DNA of 64,000 bases from CAZVGZ01 sp964627605 (lineage in GTDB: Bacteria > Latescibacterota > MWCZ01 > CAZVGZ01): assembly GCA_964627605.1 (NCBI GenBank), contig CAZVGZ010000006.1:43348-107347 (forward strand), in the 5' to 3' direction. Below are positions 26,705 through 37,800 of the stretch, in pieces. The notes under the pieces were generated by a model. It ran no database searches. It was not told the origin of the DNA and worked only from the letters and a program-made list of their open reading frames with translations. The first letter of the stretch is position 1; each line of letters starts with the position of its first letter. Made by a program: the position numbers and the translations under genes.

Positions 26705-28309
26705 CTATAGCGGGTCTGCGATCTGAAGCGACTCCTGAAAATCATCCCACAGCCACTCTTTCTTTAGCGGATGTACGATGAAATCCCACGGCAGCGGAGT
26801 GTCGAACGATTTCTGTTCGTGGCATATCGACTTGATATCCAGCCCCGCTTCTCTGAATGCGGTCTGCCACGACACATCGTCGTCCATGGCGTTTTCAATC
26901 GCCAAGCCGACCTCCGCGCCACCGATGGACAGGACAGTCTGGACTATCGCTTCCCTGGGGCTAAGGCCGCCTAACCTGACCTTCTCGCCTTTTAGCAGGT
27001 CACGTATTCGGGCGGCGCACCTTTCGAGCTCTTTGCGCTTTTCTATCGCAGCAAACTGAAACGGGGTCGCAGGTTTGGGGACGAGCGCGTTGATAGAAAC
27101 AGAAACCGAGCGTCCGCCGCCATCCTTAAAAACCTCGGCGACCCTCTTTGTGAGCTCAGCAATCGCTTTAAGATCGTCGTCAGTTTCCCCTGGGAATCCG
27201 TACATAAAGTACAGCTTTAAGCTGTCTATCCCCGACTCACCTGCCGCCTCTGCCGCTGATACTATATCGTCCTCTGTAAGGTCTTTGTTTATGATGTCCC
27301 GCATCCTTTGGGAGCCTCCCTCAGGAGCGATGGTAAGTGTCCGCATACCGCCATTAGCAAGTACCGATGCCATGTGATGGTCCACCTGATCGGCACGAAA
27401 CGACGAAGTACCTAATGTGTGCCCCTTATTCACCAACTCCATGCACATCTCTGCGAACCGTGGATGGTCGCTCACAGCGGCGCCGACCATGCCGATTTTG
27501 CCCCGGGATTTCGAATCCGCGACGGACTCAACGACCTGCTCCACCGTCCTTCGCCTAACCGGTAGATAGGCAAAACCCGCCGCGCAGAACCTGCACGCCC
27601 TGCCACAACCGCGTCCCACTTCAGTCAGATGCGCTCCACCAAAAGGACCGTCGTCGCTCTCGGAGTGAGCGGGAGTCGAGCCGATCTGTTTTCGCCACAA
27701 CCGCGTCACTGGAGTCGCACTCGCCCCCACGCAATGTATCTGTGGCAGATATAGCCCAGGCACATCCGCCAACACATCCAAACGACTATCCCGCGAACTG
27801 CCCAACGCTGGCACGAGCGCGTCCACAAAGTGGCGCACAATCTCCTCACCCTCCCCCACGGCAAACACATCCATAAAATCGGACATCGGTGCCGGGTTCA
27901 TAAACGCGCAGACACCGCCTGCCAATACGATGGGATCGTGCTCGCTTCTCTCCAGGCGCTTTAGCGGTACTCCGCCATCCCTGAGCGCCCGAAGCACGCG
28001 GGGGTACTCCATCTCATAGGAGATCGAGAATGCAACGACATCAAAGCCTGACAGAAGCGTGCCAGACTCCACCGAGCGCATCTCGCTGCCGAAACTGTCC
28101 GGGTCGAAGAACGCCCGCTCCAGTGTCACTTCAGGCAGATCGGCGAAAAGATCGCACACCACCCGGTAGCCCAGGTTGGACATCGCCAACGCATACCGGT
28201 TGGGAAACACCATCACCACCGACAACGGCCCGTGATGGCTCTGGTGTTCGCCTTGACTCTGTTCCCTATCAAATATCGACTGCTGCGCTCTCAAGAACTG
28301 CTTTAGCAT
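26705..28309 (-). CDS. B12-binding domain radical SAM protein (TIGR03960-like)
   Basis: The protein (534 aa) has an N-terminal cobalamin-binding-like domain (about 28-165, 'NRYALAMSNLGYRVVCDLF') and a radical SAM domain with the C235-x3-C239-x2-C242 cluster motif ('VGRGCGRACRFCAAGF'), followed by 'LKLYFMYGFPGETDDD' and 'NALVPKPATPFQ'. It resembles the TIGR03960 family often fused to, or next to, a DUF2344 protein and ribosomal or RNase E/G genes; no such neighbour is present. The reaction is unknown. ATG 28309 follows CTAGGT; the longer frame to 28399 has an unlikely Pro-rich start. Confidence 0.85.
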   Translation of the reverse strand: MLKQFLRAQQSIFDREQSQGEHQSHHGPLSVVMVFPNRYALAMSNLGYRVVCDLFADLPEVTLERAFFDPDSFGSEMRSVESGTLLSGFDVVAFSISYEMEYPRVLRALRDGGVPLKRLERSEHDPIVLAGGVCAFMNPAPMSDFMDVFAVGEGEEIVRHFVDALVPALGSSRDSRLDVLADVPGLYLPQIHCVGASATPVTRLWRKQIGSTPAHSESDDGPFGGAHLTEVGRGCGRACRFCAAGFAYLPVRRRTVEQVVESVADSKSRGKIGMVGAAVSDHPRFAEMCMELVNKGHTLGTSSFRADQVDHHMASVLANGGMRTLTIAPEGGSQRMRDIINKDLTEDDIVSAAEAAGESGIDSLKLYFMYGFPGETDDDLKAIAELTKRVAEVFKDGGGRSVSVSINALVPKPATPFQFAAIEKRKELERCAARIRDLLKGEKVRLGGLSPREAIVQTVLSIGGAEVGLAIENAMDDDVSWQTAFREAGLDIKSICHEQKSFDTPLPWDFIVHPLKKEWLWDDFQESLQIADPL

Positions 28310-28422
28310 ACCTAGGAATGTAGCACAGGGGGAGGGCGTATTGGGGTGTTTGGGCGCAGACCTGCACGGGGGAGCGACGGAAATTGCGAGGGGCCACAAA
28401 AAAAATGGCCCTTCAAACCCTT

Positions 28423-28605
28423 TCAGCAGAGCGCATGAACATATGACAGATCAGGGAGAGTCTCGACGGAGAAAGAGATCAAAGACACGACGATCACGCT
28501 CTTTACAGATAGGTCGAATACCCGACCGGCCAGAGTGTCGTTCTGTTCGACCAACCGCCTAAGTCGTTTCGCGGAAGACTTCCAGTTTGTTTGCGTGCTA
28601 CACAT
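28423..28605 (-). pseudogene. Probable relic of a voltage-gated ion channel N-terminus
   Basis: A 60-codon minus-strand frame reads 'KRLRRLVEQNDTLAGRVFDL' followed by a hydrophobic segment ('SVKSVIVVSLISFSVETLP'). This is the cytoplasmic lead and first transmembrane helix (S1) typical of bacterial voltage-gated K+/ion transporters, which have about 250 residues. It ends at a stop after S1, and I see no continuation in other frames before the radical SAM gene. It is most likely the truncated end of a lost gene. The family call rests on one motif. Confidence 0.45.
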
Positions 28606-28807
28606 GACAGCTTAATGCTTTTCGATTCCAAACGAAATAGGTTGGCGAAGCGCGATGTACCGCGCCGGCTTGTCGTGCTGTTCCTATATTCGCGTCGCCA
28701 CTACATTCTTGTGTATATATGTAAAGGCCGAATGGAACTGTGGATCCGCGAGGTTGGTAAGACCGCATCGAGTACACAGCGAATACATAACGCGTGGGAG
28801 AGATAGC
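28606..28807. other. Non-coding region upstream of the secreted 422-aa protein
   Basis: About 200 nt between the ion-channel relic and the next gene. It contains an AT-rich run (GTGTATATATGTAAA, about 28711-28725) that could be a promoter -10 region, but no matching -35 was found. No RNA gene was recognised. Confidence 0.3.
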
Positions 28808-30076
28808 ATGTACCGAAGTTTCTGGGGTTGGGTGAGCGCCGCAGTTCTGGTGTGGGCTGTCTCTGCATCGGCTGCAAAACTGTTGATACCGATGGATCTG
28901 GCGCAGAGCGATCATCTAAAGGCTTATGGCGTCACGTACTGGGCGTTGGAGCGAGGGGTGACAGCGGAGTGGCTGCTGAACTATCGCGGTGGGTCGTTTA
29001 TGACCGACCTCAATGGGCGGCTGGAGGCTGAGGCCAGGGTGCGGGGGGTGACGACGGAGACTATCTCCGATGCTCAGGCGGCTGTTATCTACGCCACCAT
29101 CGAGCGCGAAAACATGGACAAAGTGCTGCTGGAGAAAGCGCCGGTGATCGCGGTATATACGCCGCCGAATTCGCAGCCGTGGGACGATGCGGTTACGTTG
29201 GCTTTGACTTACGCCGAGATCAGCTATACGGAGATATGGGACGAGGAGGTGCTGGCTGGTGAGCTTCCGAACTACGACTGGGTTCATCTGCATCATGAGG
29301 ATTTTACCGGGCAGTATGGAAGGTTCTATATCAGTTATCAGCACCAGCCCTGGTACCAGAAGCAGAAGGCCGAGTACGAGGCCAGGGCGAGGGCTTCCGG
29401 CTTCGCGAAAGTGAGTCAGGCGAAGGCGGCGGTGGCCAGGACTATAAAGGCCTATGTCGCCCAGGGCGGGTTTCTGTTCGCTATGTGTTCGGCGACCGAT
29501 ACATTCGACATCTCTCTGGCAGCCGAAGGTCTGGATATAGTCGCGGCGGTGTGCGATGGCGATGGTCTGACTCCAGGGGCGGGGTCGCGTCTGGATTTTT
29601 CAAAGACGACAATGTTTCAAGGGTTTCATTTAGAGCGCAATCAGCTTGCGTATGAGTTCTCGGACATCGACACATCACCGACGCGGATGGATCAGATTCG
29701 TGGGGCAGAGGCGGACTACTTCACGCTGTTTGAGTTCAGCGCGAAGTTCAGCCCTGTAGAAACCATGCTAACACAGTGCCACGTTAACGTGATAAAGGGT
29801 TTTCTGGGGCAGACCACCGGGTTTCGCCGAAGCGTGATAAACCCCTCTGTGGTGATATTGGCGGACGCGCCAGGTACTGATGAAGTGAAATATCTTCACG
29901 GCGGCCACGGTAAGGGGACGATCACTTTCTATGGCGGGCACGACCCGGAGGATTACACCCACAGGGTCGGTGATCCCCTAACAAATCTGGCTCTCCACAG
30001 CGGTTCGCCAGGTTACCGGCTGATTCTCAACAACGTCCTGTTTCCGGCTGCGAGGAAAAAAACGCTCAAGACCTGA
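28808..30076 (+). CDS. Conserved secreted protein of unknown function
   Basis: The protein (422 aa) has a signal peptide (MYRSFWGWVSAAVLVWAVSASA) and an alpha/beta region starting 'KLLIPMDLAQSDHLKAYGVT', 'WLLNYRGGSFMTD'. I recall proteins with this start in Bacteroidetes-type genomes being labelled 'asparagine synthetase B', but neither an N-terminal catalytic Cys nor a PP-loop is visible, so that name should not be transferred. A segment 'VAQGGFLFAMCSATDTFDIS' looks like a glutamine-amidotransferase-like fold. GGGAGAGAT precedes ATG 28808. Confidence 0.65.
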   Translation: MYRSFWGWVSAAVLVWAVSASAAKLLIPMDLAQSDHLKAYGVTYWALERGVTAEWLLNYRGGSFMTDLNGRLEAEARVRGVTTETISDAQAAVIYATIERENMDKVLLEKAPVIAVYTPPNSQPWDDAVTLALTYAEISYTEIWDEEVLAGELPNYDWVHLHHEDFTGQYGRFYISYQHQPWYQKQKAEYEARARASGFAKVSQAKAAVARTIKAYVAQGGFLFAMCSATDTFDISLAAEGLDIVAAVCDGDGLTPGAGSRLDFSKTTMFQGFHLERNQLAYEFSDIDTSPTRMDQIRGAEADYFTLFEFSAKFSPVETMLTQCHVNVIKGFLGQTTGFRRSVINPSVVILADAPGTDEVKYLHGGHGKGTITFYGGHDPEDYTHRVGDPLTNLALHSGSPGYRLILNNVLFPAARKKTLKT

Positions 30077-30157
30077 TATGGCTCAGTGGGCAGCGGCGGA
30101 CGTTGCGGCTGCTGGCGTTGGGGAGTGAACGGTCCAAATCACCGAATAGGAAATGTG

Positions 30158-30186
30158 TTGACAATACTCGGCATATATGGTATGTT
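30158..30186 (+). promoter_or_regulatory. Sigma-70-type promoter for the TPR/Exb cluster
   Basis: TTGACA (30158-30163), a 17-nt spacer and TATGTT (30181-30186) preceded by TGG, an extended -10. Transcription would start near 30193 and give an 84-nt leader before the 805-aa protein. This is the best promoter match I found in the window. Confidence 0.7.
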
Positions 30187-30276
30187 GTTTTAGACCGGGC
30201 CGAAATGGCCTTGCCGCAGTGGGGATGGACGTGCGCCGCTCAATTTGGGGAGGGGCATGCGTAGGAGATATGGCAC

Positions 30277-32694
30277 ATGGTCCAATACGGCCAGAGGGGA
30301 TTGGCCGCTCTAATATCGATTTGGGTGTTGGGTATCGGGGCGTTTTCTTTGGAATCGACCGCCCAACCGGCTGAACCTTCGCGGTTCCAGTCGGCTGCCC
30401 TTGATCGCGCTGCCGAACGCGAACGTCTGTTCGCCGATTGGCTGGGCGGTCAGCAAGGCGTAGTCACCGATCGCAACCGAATTCTTCTCGCCGAAGTGGT
30501 TGCCAGACAGAACGAAGGTCTTGGCGATGAAGCGGCGAAGGCTTACCGCTCCGCGCTCACGCAAGACGTCGCGCCGTTTAGATCGAGTCTCAACCGCTAC
30601 CAGCAGCGCTATGCTTCTCTGGTCGATTCGCTCTCCAATGGCGACTTGACTATAGACGGTTTCAACCGACAAGCCACTACTGTCGAAGCGCAGGTGTCGG
30701 CGGATCTGGAAGTGTGGGCTGGCAAAATAGAGCTGGTGCGCCGTCGTCTGCGCGAATCGAGCACCAACCGGCAGGACGCCAGAATGTTTGGCCGGGCATA
30801 CGATCTTGCTGCGAATTTTTATAATGAAGGCAACTACACCACTGCCAGAGCGCTGATTCGGGATCTGCTTGCGACGTACCGCGGTATCGCCCCAACTCAA
30901 CTACTCCATTTCTATATTGCGGAATGTTCCTACGGTCTTCTGGAGTGGAAAGAGGCACAACGCCTCTATCGTCAGACCATCGATGCTGGCGTGCCGCGGG
31001 ATGCGACTTCGGGACTGCGGGCGATAGTCGGAGATGCTCTCCTAAACTGGACAGAGCTGGCGTTCGCCGAGGGGCAGTATCTGGAGATCGACCGGCTGTG
31101 GAGGACCAACCCACAGCTGCCCCCAGACCAGACCGACGCCTCAAGAGTCAAGCTATTGACCGCCGAGGCCTGTCTGAATCTGAGCAAACCCGCCCAGGCA
31201 AAAAGGGTTCTTGGGCAGATATCCAAAGAGCTCGTGGTGGATGCCAGTAGTCCCGACTACGACCCATACAAAGCGCAGCAGACCCAGCAGAAGCTTTCAA
31301 TCCTGAGCGCCTACGGTCGCCTTCTGGAGGCTGAAGCGGAGATCGGAGTTGGTGGCACCGCAGTCGCCAAGTCCCATGAATCGCCGGAACCGATATCTGC
31401 CGATATGGGGTCTGATACCGACTTTGATCTGGACCAGGAGCTTGACCTAGAGGCCCCCGATGACTCGTCGGCTGTGGCCTCAACCGATTCGTTGGGGGCT
31501 GACGGGGCAGACTCATTGGCAGCACCAGCGCCTGGAAGCGAGGCTGCGCTGCTAACTGAACTGGCCGAGTTGGGTGACCTGTCTGCAACGACGACAGAGG
31601 ATGCGGATGATTTGGCGTTGGATATGGGCGATCTTGGTGCGGAGATGGGTGACCTGCGCGCAGAAGCCCGGCGGCTAGGTGGAACAAACATCTATGACGT
31701 CGCCACCTCGAACGCTCTTAAGAGAACGCGGGATCTGACCTATCCGGCGCTGGATGCAGGCATAAGGGTGTTGATCGTCCTGCGCGATTCTATCGCATCA
31801 GGCGATTTCGGCGAATCGCGGGGGCCGCTGCTTGACAGGGTCAATATTGCGATCGGGCACGCCAACTATCAACGTGGAACGTTTGAGGATGCCGAAAAAG
31901 CCTACAGCAAAGTCTCCTCCCGTTCGGCGCACTTTACCGTCGCTCAGCTTGGCCGGGCGTGGTCTTTTACCGAACGCAGGGATTTTAACCGAGCGCTGTT
32001 GGTGGTTGACGATCTACAGTACTACAACCTCCCGCCGAATCAGTCGTTGGAGACTGCGGTCTTAAGGGCGCACCTGCTGCAGAAAGTCGCTCAGGACTCC
32101 GCCGCTGCTGCACAGGTTGCAGCCGTTCACGCTTGGTCCACGGTGGACAAAAGGCGGGCGGTGGCCCGAATAATACGCCAGCAGATTGTGGCGTTGAGGA
32201 ACGATCTTCAGACGGTCGCTGTGCTTGCGCTCGATCAGCAGAAAGAGCAGCTCTATCTTAAAGCGATCACCGAACAGGAAGAGTTGGCGGCGCTGATCGA
32301 TACCGCCGGATCGCTTGAGTTGAAGACCCGCCGCCCAACATCGACTGAGAACGACCCTCCAGAGGATGATCTGGTTGCCCAGATCAGGCAGGAGACCAGT
32401 CGGTGGGACGCTTTGAGGCGCGAGGTCTCCACACTTCGCCGCCAGATCAGGCCAGCGTCGGGTAACAGTTACGACACTCAAAGGGACCTTCGGCAGCGAT
32501 ACGTTGATCTTCAGAGTTGGCTGAACAGGATCGACCCGCGGATGAAGGACGACACCCTCAATGAGTGGCTGAGGTATGCTTCATTTGCATACGCAAAACA
32601 GCCGTTTGAAGAGAATCAGAGGCGAAAACTGGAGGCCGCCCGGCTAAAGAGCGAGCGGTCCCGAATAGACGCAATGTTGTCGAAGAAACGCTGA
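30277..32694 (+). CDS. Large secreted TPR protein 1
   Basis: The protein (805 aa) has a signal peptide (about 1-29, ending STAQ), then long alpha-helical repeats of TPR type (about 165-350, e.g. 'AANFYNEGNYTTARALIRDL', 'CSYGLLEWKEAQRLYRQTI'). An acidic, Ser/Asp-rich segment (about 365-460) follows, with repeats such as 'DMGDLGAEMGDL', and then more helical repeats (about 495-640). The last 150 residues are helical and charged. No catalytic motif is visible. It opens a gene series that ends with ExbB/ExbD/AgmX-type motor genes, so a periplasmic scaffold role is inferred. Confidence 0.75.
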   Translation: MVQYGQRGLAALISIWVLGIGAFSLESTAQPAEPSRFQSAALDRAAERERLFADWLGGQQGVVTDRNRILLAEVVARQNEGLGDEAAKAYRSALTQDVAPFRSSLNRYQQRYASLVDSLSNGDLTIDGFNRQATTVEAQVSADLEVWAGKIELVRRRLRESSTNRQDARMFGRAYDLAANFYNEGNYTTARALIRDLLATYRGIAPTQLLHFYIAECSYGLLEWKEAQRLYRQTIDAGVPRDATSGLRAIVGDALLNWTELAFAEGQYLEIDRLWRTNPQLPPDQTDASRVKLLTAEACLNLSKPAQAKRVLGQISKELVVDASSPDYDPYKAQQTQQKLSILSAYGRLLEAEAEIGVGGTAVAKSHESPEPISADMGSDTDFDLDQELDLEAPDDSSAVASTDSLGADGADSLAAPAPGSEAALLTELAELGDLSATTTEDADDLALDMGDLGAEMGDLRAEARRLGGTNIYDVATSNALKRTRDLTYPALDAGIRVLIVLRDSIASGDFGESRGPLLDRVNIAIGHANYQRGTFEDAEKAYSKVSSRSAHFTVAQLGRAWSFTERRDFNRALLVVDDLQYYNLPPNQSLETAVLRAHLLQKVAQDSAAAAQVAAVHAWSTVDKRRAVARIIRQQIVALRNDLQTVAVLALDQQKEQLYLKAITEQEELAALIDTAGSLELKTRRPTSTENDPPEDDLVAQIRQETSRWDALRREVSTLRRQIRPASGNSYDTQRDLRQRYVDLQSWLNRIDPRMKDDTLNEWLRYASFAYAKQPFEENQRRKLEAARLKSERSRIDAMLSKKR

Positions 32695-32714
32695 CAACGG
32701 GCGAGGATTTCTGA

Positions 32715-34871
32715 ATGATGTCGCCTGAGCTGTTAAAAAATGAGCGCCTATCGTTATGGCTGGTAAGCCTGATGCTGCTGGCACCGGTGATTGGGCGCGG
32801 CCAGGAGGCGGCGGACGAATCTGCTGCGGTCGCCGATACCTCCGCCTCGGTATCTGCTGCGGATACCACCGAAGCTGTCGCAGATACCTCTGCGCAGTTC
32901 AACGACGCTGGTCCACCAACTGACCTTCCTAAAGCGCCTCCACTGCCCTCAGGGATTGAGCGCGACAGCCTTGGTGTCCTGAAGCTGGTCTTGGAATCGA
33001 ATGACCCGGATATTCAGGCCCGCATCGACAGCCTCAATCAGCGGCTGCAAATCATCGGCGTACAAGAGCGATTGACAAAGGCCGAGCAGGAGGGAAGGTC
33101 TATAGCCTCTACAGGCCGCGCGCCGCAGGAATGGGTGGTCTCCGCACGTATAGAACTTCTTGAGGACCGCGAACGGGTGACCGCCGCCAGGCTTACGACC
33201 ACCCGCGACCTGTTGAGCGAAGAGATTGAGGATATCGACCGGGATATAGCGTTCGAGCGGGAGATGGAGATCGCCTCGCTTGAGGAGTTCGTCGATGAAC
33301 ATGCTGGTGCGCCTGCAGTCGTGGATGCCAAATTTATACTCGCGCAGCTCTACTACGAGCGCTCCCAGCAGGAATTCACGCGGGCATCGGCCAAATGGAC
33401 GATTGAGCTTAGGCGTTCGCTGATCGGGCTGGTGCCACAGAGGCCACCGCTGCCGGTTGCCGACTACTCTTCATCCACGCGTCTCTACCACGAGATAATC
33501 CGCGATGGACGCAACCAGGCGCTGCTGCCCTACACATACTACGCGTTGGGCTTTGAGTACACCCGCCAGTACAAAGAGGAGTGGCTGGTCAAGGTAAACT
33601 CTTCGTTTGGCCGTGAGAAAAAGGCGTTTCAGGCTGTTGCCGACTCGATTCGCGGTTTGGCGGAGAGTTACTACAAAGCGCTCCTTATCGAGTTTCCACA
33701 CGACACAGTAAACGCTCCTGACGCACTGCTGTCATTGGCGGCGATATATGTTGAACGGAGTACTCCAGCAGCTCGCGACACCGCGATAGCTCTGTGTAAG
33801 GCGTTAATCAGTAGCAGGTCAGGCGCGTGGTATTCGCCTCGGTATCAGAATGCCATGAAACTGCTTATCGACATACACTACTACGTCGCCCTATCCGGTA
33901 CTCAGACCAGGGGAGTTGCCGCCAGGCGCGCGGCGCTCAACGACGCACTGGTATATGCGGTTTGGTTGGCCAAAGAGGTGGATCTATTCGAGGAACACAC
34001 TCGTGGCTATCCGGCCAACGAGGCTGGTCGTTTGGTCAGAGAGCAGGGCAGGACGAGTGCGGTGGACTTCATTACGCAAATTTTGACGATCCCCAAGGTG
34101 CCTGGGTACCACGACCCGATTCCTCCGGTGAACGCCGCGCTCAGACTCGTGCAGGTGTCGGGCAAATCAGCTTTCGGCGCTGGTCTGCTGCGGGAGATCG
34201 GCGAGAGGCAACTCAAGACATATGACCAGACCGAGGACGAAAAAGTTCTCAGGGAGGGACTTACCGCCTACGACTCTCTGTTGGCGTTTTATCCTACTTT
34301 TGAGGATGGCCCGAAGATATCGAAAGTACTCATCAACAACTCGTTCCATTTAGCGGAGACCCCTGAAGCGCAGTCTGATGCCTACTACACTCAGCTTCTG
34401 AGGTTCTATAACCGGTTCAACAAAGACGGCGCTTGGGCAAGGACCGCCGATGTCTCTGGCCGGGAATTAACCGCCGCCGACGATTCGTCCGCCAAATATC
34501 TGGAACGGTCGTCGAAATATTTCTATATCTCGTCGAAAAACCGCGGAGATACTGAGGGGTTGCACAGAGGCCTCGACCTAATGCGGGAGTTTTTTACAAG
34601 ATACCCGGAGCGTGAAGCGGCCTACGAACTTAACTGGAGCCTGGCTGGCGAGCTACAGGAGTTAGGCGACGTTGAGTCGGCGTACGAGGAGTACATCCGC
34701 ATCTCATCAAGGCAGTACAAGCAGGACGACCATCGCGAAGATGCAGCCATCAACGCGATATCGTTGGCACAGGGGTTTTTGAAGAAGGAAGCCGAGTCTG
34801 CTGGCACCGAGGGGGGAGCCCAAGAGTCGGGCGAAGGCGGTGAAGAGCAACCACCTGAGGGGACTGACTAG
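32715..34871 (+). CDS. Large secreted TPR-like protein 2
   Basis: The protein (718 aa) has a signal peptide (about 1-30) and an Ala/Asp/Ser/Thr-rich low-complexity segment (about 32-70, repeating 'AVADTSA'). A coiled-coil part follows (about 90-185), then helical repeat units to the end ('AKFILAQLYYERSQQEFTRA', 'ELNWSLAGELQELGDVESAY'). It ends with a Glu/Gly-rich tail. It starts 20 nt after protein 1 (GCGAGGATTT before ATG 32715), and its stop touches the next start, so coupling is likely. No enzyme motif is seen. The periplasm is the expected location. Confidence 0.72.
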   Translation: MMSPELLKNERLSLWLVSLMLLAPVIGRGQEAADESAAVADTSASVSAADTTEAVADTSAQFNDAGPPTDLPKAPPLPSGIERDSLGVLKLVLESNDPDIQARIDSLNQRLQIIGVQERLTKAEQEGRSIASTGRAPQEWVVSARIELLEDRERVTAARLTTTRDLLSEEIEDIDRDIAFEREMEIASLEEFVDEHAGAPAVVDAKFILAQLYYERSQQEFTRASAKWTIELRRSLIGLVPQRPPLPVADYSSSTRLYHEIIRDGRNQALLPYTYYALGFEYTRQYKEEWLVKVNSSFGREKKAFQAVADSIRGLAESYYKALLIEFPHDTVNAPDALLSLAAIYVERSTPAARDTAIALCKALISSRSGAWYSPRYQNAMKLLIDIHYYVALSGTQTRGVAARRAALNDALVYAVWLAKEVDLFEEHTRGYPANEAGRLVREQGRTSAVDFITQILTIPKVPGYHDPIPPVNAALRLVQVSGKSAFGAGLLREIGERQLKTYDQTEDEKVLREGLTAYDSLLAFYPTFEDGPKISKVLINNSFHLAETPEAQSDAYYTQLLRFYNRFNKDGAWARTADVSGRELTAADDSSAKYLERSSKYFYISSKNRGDTEGLHRGLDLMREFFTRYPEREAAYELNWSLAGELQELGDVESAYEEYIRISSRQYKQDDHREDAAINAISLAQGFLKKEAESAGTEGGAQESGEGGEEQPPEGTD

Positions 34872-37800
34872 ATGATTCGGAGGGTCGCGCAGCGCGTCTG
34901 TTTGTCGCTGATATTGGGGATGTGCGCAGTGGTTATTGCTGCGGCGGACGAAGATCCGCTCTCGCCTAATCAGTTCCGAATGATCCAGGCGCTCGATAAC
35001 TATCTTGAGCAGTTTCCCACTGGCGAGAACGCCAAAGAGTTCGAGATGCTCAAGGCGGACTACTACATCGAGTTCGGCCAGTTCCAGCGCGGCATCAACG
35101 ATTTCGCCAGGTGGCTCAACCGCGCCGACTTGACGCAGGACAACAGAGCCTACGCCCACGAGAGGTGCATGGGTGCCACTGATAACCTCAAGGATTACGC
35201 CCAAAAAGAGATTTGGGCTCGCCGGATGGCTGTGGCCGACGTTCCTGAAGCTTCGCAGCGCAAAGCCAAGGATTTCATTTTCCTCTCAGGCTTTCAGCTT
35301 GCCAAAGCGTTTCAGGATACCGGGCAGCACTTAGAAGCCGCACAGGCGTTCGAACGTTTGGCGGTCAAGAATCCCGACCATGAAGAGGCACCGCAGGCGC
35401 TCTCTGTCGCCGCCCAGGAGTATGAGATCGCTGGCGAGAAGAGGCGTGCGGCGCTGACATTTGAGCGGCTGTACTACACCTATCCAGACTACACGTTCCC
35501 CGGTGGGCAGCCCAGTTTAGAGGCGCTAAATCAGGCCGCCGCCATCTATTTCACCGATCTCGGCGATCTGCGCCACTACGCAGACGTGGTCGAGCGGATT
35601 TTGGCTGCCGACAGCAACCATGAGGAGAAGATCACTTTTTTGCTCAACCTCTCGAAGGTCTACGGCGACATCAAAGATTACAGCAACGCGATTCGTATTC
35701 GCCAGGATTTCATCTCAGCGTTCCCAAACGACGAGCGGTCGGCAGAGATTCGTTGGGACATCATCGCGTTGCAGCGAGAGGCCGGTCTAGCTGAACAGGC
35801 GTTGGCGACATTGCGCGACTTTGTCATGCAGAACCCAGGCGATAGAAGAGCTATAGAGGCTCTCTACACCTTGGCTGACGATCTTATGGATTCCTACACT
35901 AGCCGTCGCCGCGACTCTGACGATCGCAGGGCGCAGGGACAGTCAGTCATGGCTAGCGAGTTCGCGATCCAGGCCAGCGAGTTTCAGATGAGCGCCCGGG
36001 ACTATTTCATTCAGGCGTACTCGCTCAACGACAGTCTTTCCAACATAGAAGGCCACGCGACAGACGACCACCACGCAAGGCTGTCTGCGGTTCAGGTTGC
36101 ACGCATGGACAGCGCGATCTACGCCAAAGTCTCGTTTGCCGACTCCAACACTTTCTCATCGGACTCGGCAGCTAAATGGGAGTCGTTGACCACACTGAGG
36201 GACATATATCTCAAAGTCGCCAACTACGGTGTGCCTTCGACCACATTTTTCTCGCTCTATCAACGAAGCAAAGCGCTTGAGGATTACGGACACGCCTATC
36301 TTAATCAGCAGCGTCCAGATACCGCTATTACAGAACCGGAGATTTTCCAGACCATCACCACCAACGGCCTCTCTGGCAGGTACTACGAGCTGGCTGTTGA
36401 CGATTACCAAAAGAATGTGATCGACTACTACGAGGCCAACCGCGAACAGGTCGAATCTGTTGCCGAAGACACCACCTACCTTGACTGGGTTACCAGAGCG
36501 CGGCAGCGGATTGAGGGGTTGCCAGCGTTGCGGGACTCACTGCAACGCGACGTGATATCGTACGAGGCGAACCTGCTTGTTCTGACCGTAACCGAGTCGC
36601 TTCTCAGGCAGATCGAAGAGGCATGGGTCAAAATATCATCGGACCCTGAGCGACAGCAGATATACCAGGAAAAACCCTATATTGAGTTTGCCCATAGGCA
36701 GTCGATTTTCGACCAGTTTGTGGCACCTGTCATCAATGGCCGAAACGAAGCCGATACATCAGCCTACATACCGGCGTTTGGGCTGATTATCAGAGACGGC
36801 GTGCAGTTTGGATATGACAGCGTTTGGGTTACCTATCAGCAGGACCGACTGCGCGGAATCTACGGCACCACCAGCCGCTACCACGACCGCGTGAGCTACA
36901 TGGGCGTCGATGCGATGGCTGAGCGAGCTCGGATAAGCCTTTCCCAGTCAGCGGAATTTCTGGTGACAGACGCGCTTAATGTGCCGCGCTTTGATGCATC
37001 GCGGATACCGCCGATGCCTGAATCGCCGTCATCGACTCCACCGGAAATGCCGCCACCGCCGGCCCAGTATGCGGGTCAGAACCCGACTGAATTCATTCCG
37101 ATCTGGGCCAAGGAAGACAAGGATGCTGCCTTGGCGTATGTAGCTGTGCTAAGGGGTTTCGGAAACAAGATCAAGAGATGGAAAAGGTCGCTCAACAACT
37201 ATCGTAGGGCTTCCCAACGTCGTAAGGACACCATAGAACGTCTAAAAGAGGAACAGGCCGAGAGCGGCAGGCAGTTTATTGAAACGCTCAAACTGCGAAA
37301 TGTTGAGTTCAGGGATGAGGTCGGCCTCAACCATCGCTACCGTGCAGCAGCAGAAAATGTTGTCAGCCATGCCCGTGATTCGTACAAGCACGACATAGCT
37401 TTCGGTGATTCAGTCGGTTACGCCGAGACCCAGAGGCGAGCTGTCCGCGACAGCGCCCTTGAGTATTCGGCGAACTCATCGGCAGCGTTCGATTCGGTTC
37501 GTGGGCAGGTTGAGGAGCTGTTTAATCACTACAAATCTCAAGCCGACACCATGTCCGAAGCCGCAGGCATCGGCTTTACGATGGTCAACAACCTTGTGCA
37601 GGCGTTCTCGGCGTTTGAGGACTCATTCGCCGCATCGAGTATGCGCGGCTACCAGTACATATACGACGGTAAAGACTCTCTGTTCAACGTGGGAATCGAG
37701 CACCCCCATGTTTTACGTGCGATCGAACGGCTGAAGGCTTTGGATCCGACATTCCTGGTCCAAACCATCGCCAAGACTTACACGATCTCGACCGAAGACA

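Noticed and set aside
28380..28412. GGGCCA-CAAAAAAAA-TGGCCC hairpin near 28390
   Set aside because: The A-run is in the loop rather than after the stem, and no gene ends at the right place for a terminator.
30077..30157. GC-rich imperfect repeat (CAGCGGC...GCTGCTG) after the 422-aa gene
   Set aside because: The pairing is interrupted and no T tract follows, so it is not a supported terminator.
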